This document shows, piece after piece, positions 18,147 to 26,579 of a stretch of 64,000 nt of DNA. The position numbers and the translations under genes are program-made. Origin of the DNA: Dyadobacter sp. CY343. Its GTDB lineage: Bacteria; Bacteroidota; Bacteroidia; Cytophagales; Spirosomataceae. How positions within the stretch are numbered: position 1 is the first letter of the stretch; the number at the start of each line of letters is the position of its first letter. Under the pieces are notes generated by a model that ran no database searches, had not been told where the DNA came from, and saw only the letters and a list, made by a program, of their open reading frames with translations. The DNA is taken from the NCBI RefSeq assembly GCF_021390335.1, contig NZ_JAJUXK010000007.1:62001-126000 (forward strand). The letters are read 5' to 3'.

Positions 18147-18974
18147 TTATTCTCCATCACTTTCAGCCGGTGCCTCTTCCGCAACTTCTGCACGTGGTGC
18201 AGCAGGAGCAGCTTCTTCATTGCCTTTGTCAGCCTGACGTTTGGCTTCTTCTTCCTCAACCAGACGCTGATCGTCTTTATCTTGTTTGCGTTCCATCAAA
18301 CCTTCTTCGATCGCTTTTCCAATCGCGAGGGTAACTAACGAAATTGCTTTGTAAGCATCGTCATTACTTGGGATTGGGAAGTCAACTAATTCAGGGTTTG
18401 AGTTCGTGTCGCAGATTGCAAAAATAGGTATGTTCAACCTTTTTGCTTCTGAAACTGCAATGTGCTCGCGTTTTACATCAACGATGAAAAGGGCAGCAGG
18501 AAGACGGGTTAAGTCAGCTACACCACCTAACACTCTTTCCAATTTATCCTTTTCACGTGTAAGCATCAGGCGTTCTCTTTTCGCGATATTGCTAACCGTG
18601 GTTTCGTCTTTTAGCATCTTCTCAAGAGTCTGCATTTTTTTCAAAGACTTGCGAATTGTGCCGAAGTTTGTAAGCATACCACCCAACCAGCGATCAGTTA
18701 CGTAAGGCATTTTAAGGCGTTTCGCCTCTTCCGTTACGATTTCCTGTGCTTGTTTTTTAGTAGCAACAAACATGATCTTACGTCCTGAACGAACGATTTG
18801 CTTCAACGCAGCCTCAGCGTCATTGATGCAGCTCAAAGTTTTGTTCAGGTCAATGATGTGGATCCCGTTCTTCTCCATGAAGATATACGGAGCCATACGT
18901 GGATCCCACTTGCGGGTAAGGTGACCAAAATGGACACCTGCATCCAATAGTTCTTTATATTCTATTTGTGCCAT
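18147..18974 (-). CDS. rpsB: 30S ribosomal protein S2
   Basis: S2 binds the back of the 30S subunit near S1. The core MAQIEYKELLDAGVHFGH, KWDPRMAPYIF and GGMLTNF signatures are present. The 275-residue protein is longer than the E. coli one because of an acidic, alanine-rich tail from about residue 230 (VEEEEAKRQADKGNEE and on). It is preceded by a long structured leader (19065-19149). Confidence 0.98.
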   Translation of the reverse strand: MAQIEYKELLDAGVHFGHLTRKWDPRMAPYIFMEKNGIHIIDLNKTLSCINDAEAALKQIVRSGRKIMFVATKKQAQEIVTEEAKRLKMPYVTDRWLGGMLTNFGTIRKSLKKMQTLEKMLKDETTVSNIAKRERLMLTREKDKLERVLGGVADLTRLPAALFIVDVKREHIAVSEAKRLNIPIFAICDTNSNPELVDFPIPSNDDAYKAISLVTLAIGKAIEEGLMERKQDKDDQRLVEEEEAKRQADKGNEEAAPAAPRAEVAEEAPAESDGE

Positions 18975-19064
18975 TGCAGATTTAAAATTTTGAATGTTTT
19001 GAAATTACGCAGCACGAAGCATCGGGCACGATAAGCAACGTCTGGACAATTTGTCGTCAGTAAG

Positions 19065-19149
19065 TGTCATTTGTTGTCATTAATGGTCACTTGTTGTTTT
19101 TAATAAGAACAATAAATGACCCACTGACTATAAATGACCACAAATGACC
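19065..19149 (-). promoter_or_regulatory. Two-helix hairpin in the rpsI-rpsB gap, built from 10-base GTCA units
   Basis: The outer arm pairs 19065-19081 with 19133-19149 (15 of 17 bases). The inner arm pairs 19085-19098 with 19108-19121 (12 Watson-Crick pairs, one wobble, one mismatch) around a 9-base loop. An 11-base bulge on one side (19122-19132) faces 3 bases on the other. Both arms are made of GTCA (19056, 19066, 19076, 19086) and TGAC (19117, 19125, 19135, 19145) at close to 10-base intervals. It starts 9 bases after the rpsI stop and ends about 90 bases before rpsB. There is no T run after it, so it is not a standard terminator. A role in S2 autoregulation or RNA processing is inference. 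Confidence 0.7.
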
Positions 19150-19157
19150 ATTTCTTA

Positions 19158-19544
19158 TTAACGTTTCGAGAACTGGAACCGTTTACGAGCCTTAGCGCGT
19201 CCGTATTTCTTACGTTCAACCATACGAGGGTCACGGGTAAGAAATCCTTCTTTTTTCAACGCACCACGGAATTCTCCGTTGTATTCGCAAAGTGCGCGGG
19301 AAACAGCCATACGGATTGCTTCCGCCTGTCCTGAGATCCCGCCGCCTCTTACATTTACTTTAAGATCGTAACCATTACCTCCGCTGATCACAGCGAAAGG
19401 TTGCTGAAGAACGATCTGGTGTACTTCAAATGGAAAGTATTCTTTGTAATCGCGACCGTTTACTTTAATATCTCCTTTGCCTGGCGTCATATAAATACGA
19501 GCCACAGCTGTTTTTCTTCTACCTATTGTGTTGATCACTTCCAT
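19158..19544 (-). CDS. rpsI: 30S ribosomal protein S9
   Basis: S9 reaches the decoding site with its basic tail. The signature IGRRKTAVARIYMTPG at the start and the C-terminal GRAKARKRFQFSKR tail, which contacts P-site tRNA, are both present. The 128-residue length is normal. It lies 3 bases after the rplM stop, forming the conserved rplM-rpsI pair. Confidence 0.98.
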   Translation of the reverse strand: MEVINTIGRRKTAVARIYMTPGKGDIKVNGRDYKEYFPFEVHQIVLQQPFAVISGGNGYDLKVNVRGGGISGQAEAIRMAVSRALCEYNGEFRGALKKEGFLTRDPRMVERKKYGRAKARKRFQFSKR

Positions 19545-19547
19545 GAA

Positions 19548-19991
19548 TTACAACTGGATTTCTTTTGGTTGCTGCGCGCTGTGCGGATGTTCCGGCTTTG
19601 CGTAAACAAACAGATTAGTAAACAAACGACGTCCCAAACGATTCTTTGGAAGCATACCTCTTACGGCTTTCTCAATCACACGTTCTGGGTGTTTTTCGAG
19701 CAACTCACGGGGAGTTTGAAAACGTTGACCTCCCGGATAGCCAGTATGACGAACATAAATTTTGTCGGTCATCTTTTTTCCTGTCAACTTAATTTTATCG
19801 GCGTTGATAATGATAACATTATCACCACAATCCACATGAGGAGTGTAACTGGTTTTGTGTTTGCCTCTGATAATTTTAGCAACCTCACTGGCCAAACGAC
19901 CAAGAACTGCATCCTGAGCATCCACAACAACCCACTCCTTGTTTACTGTGTTTTTGTTCGCCGAGATGGTTTTGTAGCTTAACGTATCCAC
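19548..19991 (-). CDS. rplM: 50S ribosomal protein L13
   Basis: L13 is an early-assembly 50S protein. The start is a GTG at 19991, giving the family N-terminus MDTLSYKTISANKNTVNKEW (147 residues); a TTG three codons upstream adds nothing conserved and there is no ATG. Signatures include DAQDAVLGRLASEVA, VRHTGYPGG and VRGMLPKNRLGRR. It begins the rplM-rpsI pair behind a good promoter (20065-20095) and a short hairpin leader. Confidence 0.97.
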   Translation of the reverse strand: MDTLSYKTISANKNTVNKEWVVVDAQDAVLGRLASEVAKIIRGKHKTSYTPHVDCGDNVIIINADKIKLTGKKMTDKIYVRHTGYPGGQRFQTPRELLEKHPERVIEKAVRGMLPKNRLGRRLFTNLFVYAKPEHPHSAQQPKEIQL

Positions 19992-20043
19992 GATTAACAA
20001 AAAATTTAATTGATTTTCAATATATTACACTGTAACAAGACAG

Positions 20044-20061
20044 TCCCATCGCAAAATGGGA
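20044..20061 (-). promoter_or_regulatory. Short hairpin at the 5' end of the rplM leader
   Basis: TCCCAT, 6-base loop, ATGGGA. Given the promoter at 20065-20095, the transcript should start at about 20059, so this hairpin would form at the very 5' end of the rplM mRNA. I recall that L13 leader structures have been proposed in Bacteroidia; whether this is one is uncertain. Confidence 0.4.
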
Positions 20062-20064
20062 GTG

Positions 20065-20095
20065 CAAATATAGAGTTTAACAAATTGAATTACAA
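20065..20095 (-). promoter_or_regulatory. Promoter of rplM-rpsI
   Basis: On the minus strand TTG (20095-20093), 20 bases, then TATATTTG (20072-20065). This is a full match to the Bacteroidetes sigma-A pattern, about 70 bases before the rplM start. Confidence 0.65.
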
Positions 20096-20156
20096 GTATG
20101 TTTTGGAAATTTCGGACGACGGCGGGCTCTGTGAGGCTATTTGACAGAAAACAAAA

Positions 20157-20849
20157 CTAGTAGATCGGAAAGCTTACAGCTGCATAAGGTAATCCATAAA
20201 AATTATAAGCGCGGCGTTGTCTGTTATCAAGTAACACTTTAGTATTATTTCTTTCCTGGGTTAGATAAGCAATCTGGCCGTGGACGTAGCCTAGTTTCAA
20301 CCCGAATCGTTTTGTTAAAAATATCCGCGCGTATACCTCAGATTGGCCATTGTAGTTCTTCAAAGCCAATGGTACAAGATTGAGGATCACAGGTGAAGTG
20401 GAAAGCCACTGACCATAATTTGGCTTCCCTGTCCCGCTTCCTATCAATTTATCATAATACCCGCGTCTGCGTGAACCGAGTGACGCGCCGATCAAATCGG
20501 TATTAACGCCCAGGTCGATCCGCCAGAAACGAAGGTTGATCCCGGCTACAAAACTGACACCATTTGCTGAAATATTGTCGAATTCAAGAAAATCTGTATC
20601 CGACTTTTTAGAATACAAATTGGTCCTGCCTGCATAATATCCCCACGCCCGAAGCCCGAGCCCGAAGCGCAGCCAGGGTACATTATTTGGGCTTATTTCT
20701 TCATGATAAAGAATAGAAGGTGCCCAGGATGTGCTGTTAAAACCAGAACCTACATCAATTCCCGCACTCACCTGCGACTGGCGCTGGCCGGTTACGGTAT
20801 TACTGAACAGGATTAAAGCAAAAAACGGTAGTATGTGAAGTGCCTTCAT
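20157..20849 (-). CDS. Putative outer-membrane beta-barrel protein
   Basis: A 230-residue exported protein with a signal peptide (MKALHILPFFALILFSNTVTG, cut near TGQ). The body shows repeated amphipathic strands with aromatic girdle residues (LRFGLGLRAWGYYAG, VSFVAGINLRFWRIDLG) and ends in a hydrophobic strand PYAAVSFPIY, all typical of small outer-membrane barrels. I do not recognise the family. A TATATTTG box at 20913-20906 could be its -7 element. It is divergent from the DUF1080 gene. Confidence 0.75.
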   Translation of the reverse strand: MKALHILPFFALILFSNTVTGQRQSQVSAGIDVGSGFNSTSWAPSILYHEEISPNNVPWLRFGLGLRAWGYYAGRTNLYSKKSDTDFLEFDNISANGVSFVAGINLRFWRIDLGVNTDLIGASLGSRRRGYYDKLIGSGTGKPNYGQWLSTSPVILNLVPLALKNYNGQSEVYARIFLTKRFGLKLGYVHGQIAYLTQERNNTKVLLDNRQRRAYNFYGLPYAAVSFPIY

Positions 20850-20905
20850 TCTTGAATACGCAAATGTTATTGACCGAAAAGATATGTTAAAAAGATCCTG
20901 AGAAG

Positions 20906-20913
20906 CAAATATA
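20906..20913 (-). promoter_or_regulatory. Candidate -7 box of the barrel-protein gene
   Basis: The minus strand reads TATATTTG, 57 bases upstream of the ATG at 20849. No clear TTG -33 element is seen. Confidence 0.35.
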
Positions 20914-21000
20914 GTTTGCAGGATGCGAAGATTTGCGATATTGCGGATTTCCGGTACGAATGCGTATTTAAAGATTTATAAAACCTTGATCACTAAACCC

Positions 21001-21732
21001 ATGAAAAATTTCTTACCCAATCTCACAACATTATTTACGCTTGGTTTAATGCTGTGTCTGACCTTGTGTTCATTCCCATTAATAGCACAGGATGTTGATA
21101 AACTAGGCTTTCGTCCGCTTTTTAACGGGAAAAATCTCGACGGCTGGGTTGATGTCAATACTTCCAAGGAGACCTGGAAAGTGAAAAACGGCACACTGAT
21201 TTGTTCCGGCAAACCGATCGGAGTAATGCGCTCTGATCGCCAATATGAAAATTTCATTCTGGAAGTGGAATGGAAACACATGGAGGCGGGCGGCAACTCA
21301 GGTATATTCGTCTGGAGCGAAGGCACGCCGCAGGAAAATGACCCGCTTACCAAGGCGATCGAAGTACAAATGCTCGAACTCGAATACGCACCTCAGCATA
21401 ATGCAACCGAAGACTACGTGCACGGCGAATTATTCCCAACCATGGGAATGACTGCGATACCCGATAACCCGCGCGGTATCAGAAGCAAGTCTCTTGAAAA
21501 ACGCTGTAAAGGAAAAGGCGAATGGAACAAATATGTGGTAGTGTGCGTCGACGGAACCGTGAAATTATCAGTAAACGGGAAATTTGTGAACGGGTTACGC
21601 GCCTCTGAAAGAAAGAAAGGCTATATCTGCCTGGAAGCCGAGGGTGCGGAGATACACTTTCGCAATATGCGCATTATGGAATTGCCGGGCGGCATTACTT
21701 CTCCGGAACAAACCGCGCCGCTCGTTAACTAG
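21001..21732 (+). CDS. DUF1080 (3-keto-disaccharide hydrolase-type) exported protein
   Basis: A 243-residue protein with a signal peptide (LTTLFTLGLMLCLTLCSFPL, ending near LIAQ), so it acts outside the cytoplasm. The DUF1080 jelly-roll signature starts with GFRPLFNGKNLDGWV and includes GGNSGIFVWSEG and the strand-rich end WNKYVVVCVDGTVKLSVNG. Family members include hydrolases of 3-keto-glycosides and carbohydrate-binding parts of larger enzymes. The ATG at 21001 is chosen because it begins a proper signal peptide; the frame extends further upstream without conservation. Confidence 0.88.
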   Translation: MKNFLPNLTTLFTLGLMLCLTLCSFPLIAQDVDKLGFRPLFNGKNLDGWVDVNTSKETWKVKNGTLICSGKPIGVMRSDRQYENFILEVEWKHMEAGGNSGIFVWSEGTPQENDPLTKAIEVQMLELEYAPQHNATEDYVHGELFPTMGMTAIPDNPRGIRSKSLEKRCKGKGEWNKYVVVCVDGTVKLSVNGKFVNGLRASERKKGYICLEAEGAEIHFRNMRIMELPGGITSPEQTAPLVN

Positions 21733-21784
21733 TCAGTCGGGTCTTTTTACGCAATATTTATAGCTAGACAAATTTTACTTATTC

Positions 21785-22588
21785 ATGAAAATTTCCTTCG
21801 TAGGTGCCGGGAATGTAGCCTGGCATCTTGCTCAGGCTTTCGAAGAGGCTGGCCACTGGATTTGCGAAGTTTACAGCAGGGACACCCAAAAAGCGCGTCA
21901 ACTGGCTTCCAATCTGTACGATACCAATATCCAGCCCGACCTCAACTTTTCAGAAAGCGAGGCAGAGGTGATCGTGATCGCGGTAAGTGACGATGCAATC
22001 GAAAGTGTGATCGAAAGAATTGTATTGCCGGAAGGCGTTATTCTGGTACACACATCAGGCACGCGCTCACTGGCGGAATTCCAAAATCTGGTGGAGATAT
22101 ATAGCGACGTTTTTGTTCATACCGGTGTCTTTTATCCGCTGCAAACCTTCACGAAAGATGTCGAAATGGACTACCGGGATCTTCCTTTTTGTATTGAATC
22201 AAAAACTGAACTGATTGAAAACAAACTGATCGCGCTCGCACAGAGTATCAGCGACCAGGTTAGCCGGACCGACTCCGACGAAAGGTTTATACTCCACGTA
22301 GCTGCCGTTTTCGCAAGCAATTTCACCAACTATCTCCTTACCGTTTCACACGAACTGCTGGAAAGGGAGCAGTTAAGTTTTGACTTACTGAAACCACTGA
22401 TACAAACTACGATTTCCAAAGCACTGCAGTCAAACGATCCGTCGCTGGGACAAACCGGCCCGGCTCGCCGCGGCGACTGGAAAACGACGGGCCGGCATCT
22501 GGAATACCTGCAGGAAACCAATGAGGACTGGACCGAGATTTACAGACTGCTGACCGACAAAATCAGGAATACCTACATTTCGAAATAG
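21785..22588 (+). CDS. Rossmann-fold oxidoreductase with DUF2520 domain
   Basis: A 267-residue protein with an N-terminal NAD(P) loop (VGAGNVAWHLA, about residues 6-16), a VHTSGTRSL segment and a C-terminal helical DUF2520 domain. It resembles ketopantoate and pyrroline-carboxylate reductases in fold, but the substrate is unknown. In Bacteroidetes it often sits next to a KdsC-like phosphatase, as it does here (61-base gap). This neighbourhood is a pattern, not proof of shared function. Confidence 0.85.
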   Translation: MKISFVGAGNVAWHLAQAFEEAGHWICEVYSRDTQKARQLASNLYDTNIQPDLNFSESEAEVIVIAVSDDAIESVIERIVLPEGVILVHTSGTRSLAEFQNLVEIYSDVFVHTGVFYPLQTFTKDVEMDYRDLPFCIESKTELIENKLIALAQSISDQVSRTDSDERFILHVAAVFASNFTNYLLTVSHELLEREQLSFDLLKPLIQTTISKALQSNDPSLGQTGPARRGDWKTTGRHLEYLQETNEDWTEIYRLLTDKIRNTYISK

Positions 22589-22649
22589 CAAAAACACCGT
22601 CTGGAAAAAAGTTAGCCTATATTTGCAGCATTCCCAATTGACCATTTTC

Positions 22650-23171
22650 ATGAGTTCTACGTTAACGGAACGGTTCAGCCAGATTACCACTTTCATTTTT
22701 GATATCGACGGCGTGATGACCGACGGCAGTGTGATCGCCCTCGAAACCGGCGAGCAGCCCAGGATTTTCAACGTACGCGATGGTTATGGGATCAATCGCG
22801 CGATCAAAATGGGTTACAGAGTGGCTATTATCTCCGCGCAAAGTCAAATGGGCGTGCGCAAGCGGCTCGAATATCTGGGTGTGAAGGATATTTTCATTGG
22901 AACTTCTCCCGACGGGAAACTGCCTGTTTTCAAAAAATACCTTGCAGAAACCGGTCTGAATATAAATGAGATTGTTTTCATGGGCGACGACCTGCCCGAC
23001 TACGAAGTAATGCGAACCGGCGTAATGGCTGCTTGCCCGGCTGACTCTGCCGAAGAGATCCTCGCTTTATCCGACTACATATCTCCTAAAAATGGCGGAC
23101 ACGGCGCAGTTCGCGACCTGATTGAACAGGTAATGAAGGTGCAGGGGAAATGGATGGCGTGGTTTGAATAA
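22650..23171 (+). CDS. kdsC: KdsC-like HAD phosphatase (KDO 8-phosphate phosphatase)
   Basis: KdsC removes phosphate from KDO 8-phosphate in LPS inner-core synthesis. The 173-residue protein has no cap domain, as in the family. Motif I is FDIDGVMTDG (nucleophile D18, acid/base D20) and motif IV is GDDLPDYEVM. The ATG at 22650 is chosen over an upstream TTG. The specificity is assumed from family similarity; other C0 HAD phosphatases are close. Confidence 0.85.
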   Translation: MSSTLTERFSQITTFIFDIDGVMTDGSVIALETGEQPRIFNVRDGYGINRAIKMGYRVAIISAQSQMGVRKRLEYLGVKDIFIGTSPDGKLPVFKKYLAETGLNINEIVFMGDDLPDYEVMRTGVMAACPADSAEEILALSDYISPKNGGHGAVRDLIEQVMKVQGKWMAWFE

Positions 23172-23182
23172 TTGAATCCGAA

Positions 23183-24298
23183 GTGGAAAAAAGGCGTTAC
23201 TTCCCCAATTTGAACGGCGTTCGCTGCATCGCTGCGGTTTTGGTTATTTTTCATCACCTCGAACAGGCCAAACATGCACTGGGAATTGCTAATATGTACG
23301 AAGTGCCTATTGTGCAGCATGCCGGCAGGCTGGGTGTGGGCCTGTTCTTCGTCCTCAGCGGCTTCCTGATCACTTATCTTTTGCTGGATGAAAAAGGCCG
23401 TTTTGGTAATGTCGACGCGAAGAAATTCTATCTGCGGCGCGTATTCCGCATCTGGCCTATTTACTTTCTGATCATCGGTCTTTCCTTTTTCGTTTTCCCG
23501 CATATTGATTTGCTCGATTACCCGGGTATCGACGAGAAGCTGGCAACTGACGCAGCCGAGCGGCTTATCCTTTTACTTTTGGTATTCCCAAATTACGCTT
23601 TTGTTTTATACGATCTCCCCTATTGGTGCGCACAAACGTGGTCGATCGGAGTGGAAGAGCAGTTTTACTACCTCTGGCCCTGGCTTATTAAATACCCGAA
23701 ACGCAGTATTCCGATTGTGATTTTGTTTCTGGCTTTGAGTGCCGCACTCCTGTACATCGGGCTCGAAATTGCCGATCCTACTGAAGAAGCGCGAAAGTCG
23801 ATGATAAGTACTTTTCTGGGGCAGTTTAGGATACAGACTATGGCGCTGGGTGGATTATGCGCGTGGCTGGTTTACACTGGAAAAGATAGATTTCTGGATA
23901 TTATTTTCAGAAAAGATATACAGATTATCGGTTACACCCTGCTATTGATACTCTTCTTTTCAGGCGTGCATTTCTTTGGTTTCCTTGAAGTGTACGCGTT
24001 GTTTTTCGCATTCTTTATTCTGAATGTATCCTGCAACCCGAAGTCCATTATCAGTCTGCAAAATCCGGTCATGGAGCATTTGGGGAAGATTTCTTACGGA
24101 TTGTACCTGTATCACGTGGTAGTGATTGTATTGATTATTACCATTTTAAACAGGTATATTCCTGAGTGGAGTGGCACTTCCTACCAGGTTGGACTCTACG
24201 TGCTGACACTACTGGGCTCCGTTGCGGTAGCCTCGCTTTCTTTTTCTTACTTTGAACAGCCTTTGCTCAGATTCAAGGACAGAAAATTCGGCAGATAA
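23183..24298 (+). CDS. Acyltransferase 3 family membrane protein (OafA/YrhL type)
   Basis: A 371-residue integral membrane O-acyltransferase, about ten segments. The N-terminal signature YFPNLNGVRCIAAVLVIFHH contains the catalytic-type histidine. A second signature, GVGLFFVLSGFLITYLLLDE, follows, and then WSIGVEEQFYYLWPW. Such proteins acetylate or succinylate surface polysaccharide or peptidoglycan. The start is a GTG at 23183, 11 bases after kdsC, so cotranscription is likely. Confidence 0.92.
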   Translation: MEKRRYFPNLNGVRCIAAVLVIFHHLEQAKHALGIANMYEVPIVQHAGRLGVGLFFVLSGFLITYLLLDEKGRFGNVDAKKFYLRRVFRIWPIYFLIIGLSFFVFPHIDLLDYPGIDEKLATDAAERLILLLLVFPNYAFVLYDLPYWCAQTWSIGVEEQFYYLWPWLIKYPKRSIPIVILFLALSAALLYIGLEIADPTEEARKSMISTFLGQFRIQTMALGGLCAWLVYTGKDRFLDIIFRKDIQIIGYTLLLILFFSGVHFFGFLEVYALFFAFFILNVSCNPKSIISLQNPVMEHLGKISYGLYLYHVVVIVLIITILNRYIPEWSGTSYQVGLYVLTLLGSVAVASLSFSYFEQPLLRFKDRKFGR

Positions 24299-24310
24299 AC
24301 TTCCTTAATA

Positions 24311-25135
24311 CTATTGATCCGCCAGCTCCGACATTTTATAAAAATGCAGGTTTTGCGCTTTTGCCTCTTTCAGGATCGTTTCCAGAAAATTTACATTAAA
24401 TCCATATTCACCATTTTCGGGTGCTTTGTAAAGTGGTTCGTGTCCAAACAGCATCAACGCAGTGCGCGTCTCTTTTGCGCGCCGGATCGCTTCTTTCATG
24501 GCAGTTTCAGTCAGCCCGGTATCGGTATCTATCAATAGCGCATCTACGGATTTTTCTTTTTTAAAATCATAAAAAATCCAGGGCATTAATCGCGGCGCCA
24601 ACGCATAAATCTGAAACCCAAGCAGTTTTCGTTTCGAGATCGCCACGTCGCGAATGATTTTGAACCCATTTGCATACAAAACCGAATCCACCGTTTCATT
24701 GTGATTTCCACCTGGGTGCGCGTAGGAAGTGGGTGTAAATCCTGCTGCATTCATATATTTCATTCCAGGCTCGATCTCAGTAGTATAATATCCTTCCGGG
24801 CCGCCGGCTGCGATGATCTCAGTAGATTTTCCGTGCGTCGTACTATGAAACGCAATCTCGTGTCCGTCATTTTCCAGTTGCTTTAATTTCAATATTTCAT
24901 CCGTAGTCAGACTGTCGGAGCAGGTAATATAGAATGTAACCTTTGCCCCGTATCTCTGAAAAAGCGGCCTCAATGCGTACCATTCATTGATGAAATGATC
25001 GTCAAATGAAATAGCGACACCCGCACGATTCTGCTCACTACCTTTTTGCTGGCAGGATAACGTATAAAATCCAATTAAAATCAGCAGCAATTTCAGCGCA
25101 AATGTTCGCTTTCTTCGGGGTATGCAATGTTTCAA
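24311..25135 (-). CDS. Polysaccharide deacetylase (NodB-type) lipoprotein
   Basis: A 274-residue carbohydrate esterase 4-like protein. The N-terminus is a lipoprotein signal (LLLILIGFYTLSCQQ, lipid cysteine C28). NodB motifs are visible: SFDDH (metal aspartate pair) and HSTTHG (two metal histidines), and a later AHPGG segment. It likely removes acetyl groups from a cell-surface glycan or peptidoglycan. The start is a TTG at 25135, as no ATG precedes the signal peptide in frame. Confidence 0.85.
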   Translation of the reverse strand: MKHCIPRRKRTFALKLLLILIGFYTLSCQQKGSEQNRAGVAISFDDHFINEWYALRPLFQRYGAKVTFYITCSDSLTTDEILKLKQLENDGHEIAFHSTTHGKSTEIIAAGGPEGYYTTEIEPGMKYMNAAGFTPTSYAHPGGNHNETVDSVLYANGFKIIRDVAISKRKLLGFQIYALAPRLMPWIFYDFKKEKSVDALLIDTDTGLTETAMKEAIRRAKETRTALMLFGHEPLYKAPENGEYGFNVNFLETILKEAKAQNLHFYKMSELADQ

Positions 25136-25179
25136 TACTTCGGGAATGAAATGTTATTTTCGCTAAATTAATCACACAA

Positions 25180-26400
25180 ATGAAAATACTTCACACGGCA
25201 GACTGGCATATCGGTAAAAAACTCGACCTCTATTCAAGACTGGAAGAGCAGCGGCTGGTACTGGAAGAAATATGTGAAATCGCCGAAAATGAGCAGGTCG
25301 ACGCTATTGTTATCGCAGGTGACCTTTTTGACAATTTCAACCCGTCATCGGAAGCTACGGAGTTACTATACAGTACATTACACCGACTCTCAGCAAACGG
25401 AACACGTGCGGTTATTGCCATCGCCGGTAACCACGATTCCCCCGAGCGCATTCAGGTACCCGATGCTCTTGCGAAGGTCTGCGGGATATTGTTTGTAGGT
25501 TTTCCAAATACCGAAGTAAAAGCTTTCTGCACGCAGGGAAAAGTCGAGATTATCAGAACAACGCGGGGTTTTATTGAAATAACACTTCCCAACTGCGACT
25601 TCCCACTCCGTATTTTGCACACACCTTATGCGAACGAACAACGCCTGAAAACGTTTTTGGGCGTGGAAGATTCCGAAGAGCTGTTGCGGCTGCATTTGCA
25701 GGAACACTGGAAAAAGCTGGCTGACGAATACCTAGATGATAAAGGTTTCAACCTGCTGGCTACTCATTTATTTGTAATGAAAAAAGGCGAACCTGTACCG
25801 GAAGAGCCCGAAGAAGAGCGGCCGATCCTGCATATTGGCGGCGCGCAGGCTATTTACACTGAAAATTTCCCTGAAAATGTGCACTACATTGCACTCGGAC
25901 ATTTGCATAGATATCAGGTAGTTGACAAAAAACCTGCTCCCGCCGTGTATTCAAGCAGCCCGCTAGCGTATAGCTTTTCAGAGTCCAACCAGACTAAATA
26001 TGTGGTGATACTGGAAGCGGAAGCAGGAAAATTGATCAGCTACCGGCCGGTTGAATTATTGAAAGGAAAAAAATTGAGAAGAAAAAGCTTTCAGAGCATC
26101 GACGACGCGATTGTGTGGCTGGGCGAATATCCAGAGGATCTGATCGAATTAACGATCGTTTCCGATAATTACCTCGAAGCCTCGGACAAGAAACGGTTGA
26201 TGGAGGCGCATCCGGGCATTATCCAGATCATTCCCCAAATCAAAAAGCCCGAGCTGGCAGAAGCCACTTCCGGAGTAGACCTTTCACTCAGTATGGAAAA
26301 GCTTTTTCAGGAATACTTCAAAAGCAAAAACAAAGGCCAGGAACCGTCGGAAGGATTATTGGAGGTATTTCGTGAGGTATTAGGAACCGAAGGAGAATAA
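25180..26400 (+). CDS. sbcD: Exonuclease subunit SbcD (Mre11-like)
   Basis: SbcD is the nuclease subunit of SbcCD, which cleaves hairpins and processes double-strand breaks. The 406-residue protein shows the Mre11 metallophosphatase motifs HTADWHIG (D8, H10), AGDLFD (D48), GNHDSPER (N84, H85) and the later GHLHRYQ. sbcC is normally next to it but is absent here; the following gene is on the opposite strand. Confidence 0.95.
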   Translation: MKILHTADWHIGKKLDLYSRLEEQRLVLEEICEIAENEQVDAIVIAGDLFDNFNPSSEATELLYSTLHRLSANGTRAVIAIAGNHDSPERIQVPDALAKVCGILFVGFPNTEVKAFCTQGKVEIIRTTRGFIEITLPNCDFPLRILHTPYANEQRLKTFLGVEDSEELLRLHLQEHWKKLADEYLDDKGFNLLATHLFVMKKGEPVPEEPEEERPILHIGGAQAIYTENFPENVHYIALGHLHRYQVVDKKPAPAVYSSSPLAYSFSESNQTKYVVILEAEAGKLISYRPVELLKGKKLRRKSFQSIDDAIVWLGEYPEDLIELTIVSDNYLEASDKKRLMEAHPGIIQIIPQIKKPELAEATSGVDLSLSMEKLFQEYFKSKNKGQEPSEGLLEVFREVLGTEGE

Positions 26401-26415
26401 TAGATAAGTGAGGAT

Positions 26416-26559
26416 CGAAAAGCTCCGGTAGGAGCCCCCCTGTTTATAGAAAAATACGACCCGGAAAATACAACGACTCCGGCAGGAGTCTCCTCCGGAG
26501 ACCACACATTTTTTATTGCCGATGCTATAAACAGGGGGCCACCCCGTGGCCTATTTTCG
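26416..26559. repeat. Compact palindromic repeat element with nested hairpins
   Basis: Outer CGAAAA (26416-26421) pairs with TTTTCG (26554-26559). Left hairpin GCTCC-GGTA-GGAGC (26422-26435). Right hairpin GGCCAC-CCC-GTGGCC (26537-26551). Between them lies a perfect 14-base inverted repeat (26436-26449 with 26525-26538) around a 75-base core. The core carries two mutually exclusive hairpins, GACTCC..GGAGTC (26475-26490) and GTCTCC..GGAGAC (26488-26502). It has no open reading frame. A REP/BIME- or MITE-like dispersed element is likely. Confidence 0.65.
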
Positions 26560-26579
26560 CCTTCAAAGCTCATTATATA

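Noticed and set aside
23075..23503. 142-codon minus-strand frame near the acyltransferase start
   Set aside because: It overlaps kdsC and the acyltransferase N-terminus and has biased, low-complexity composition.
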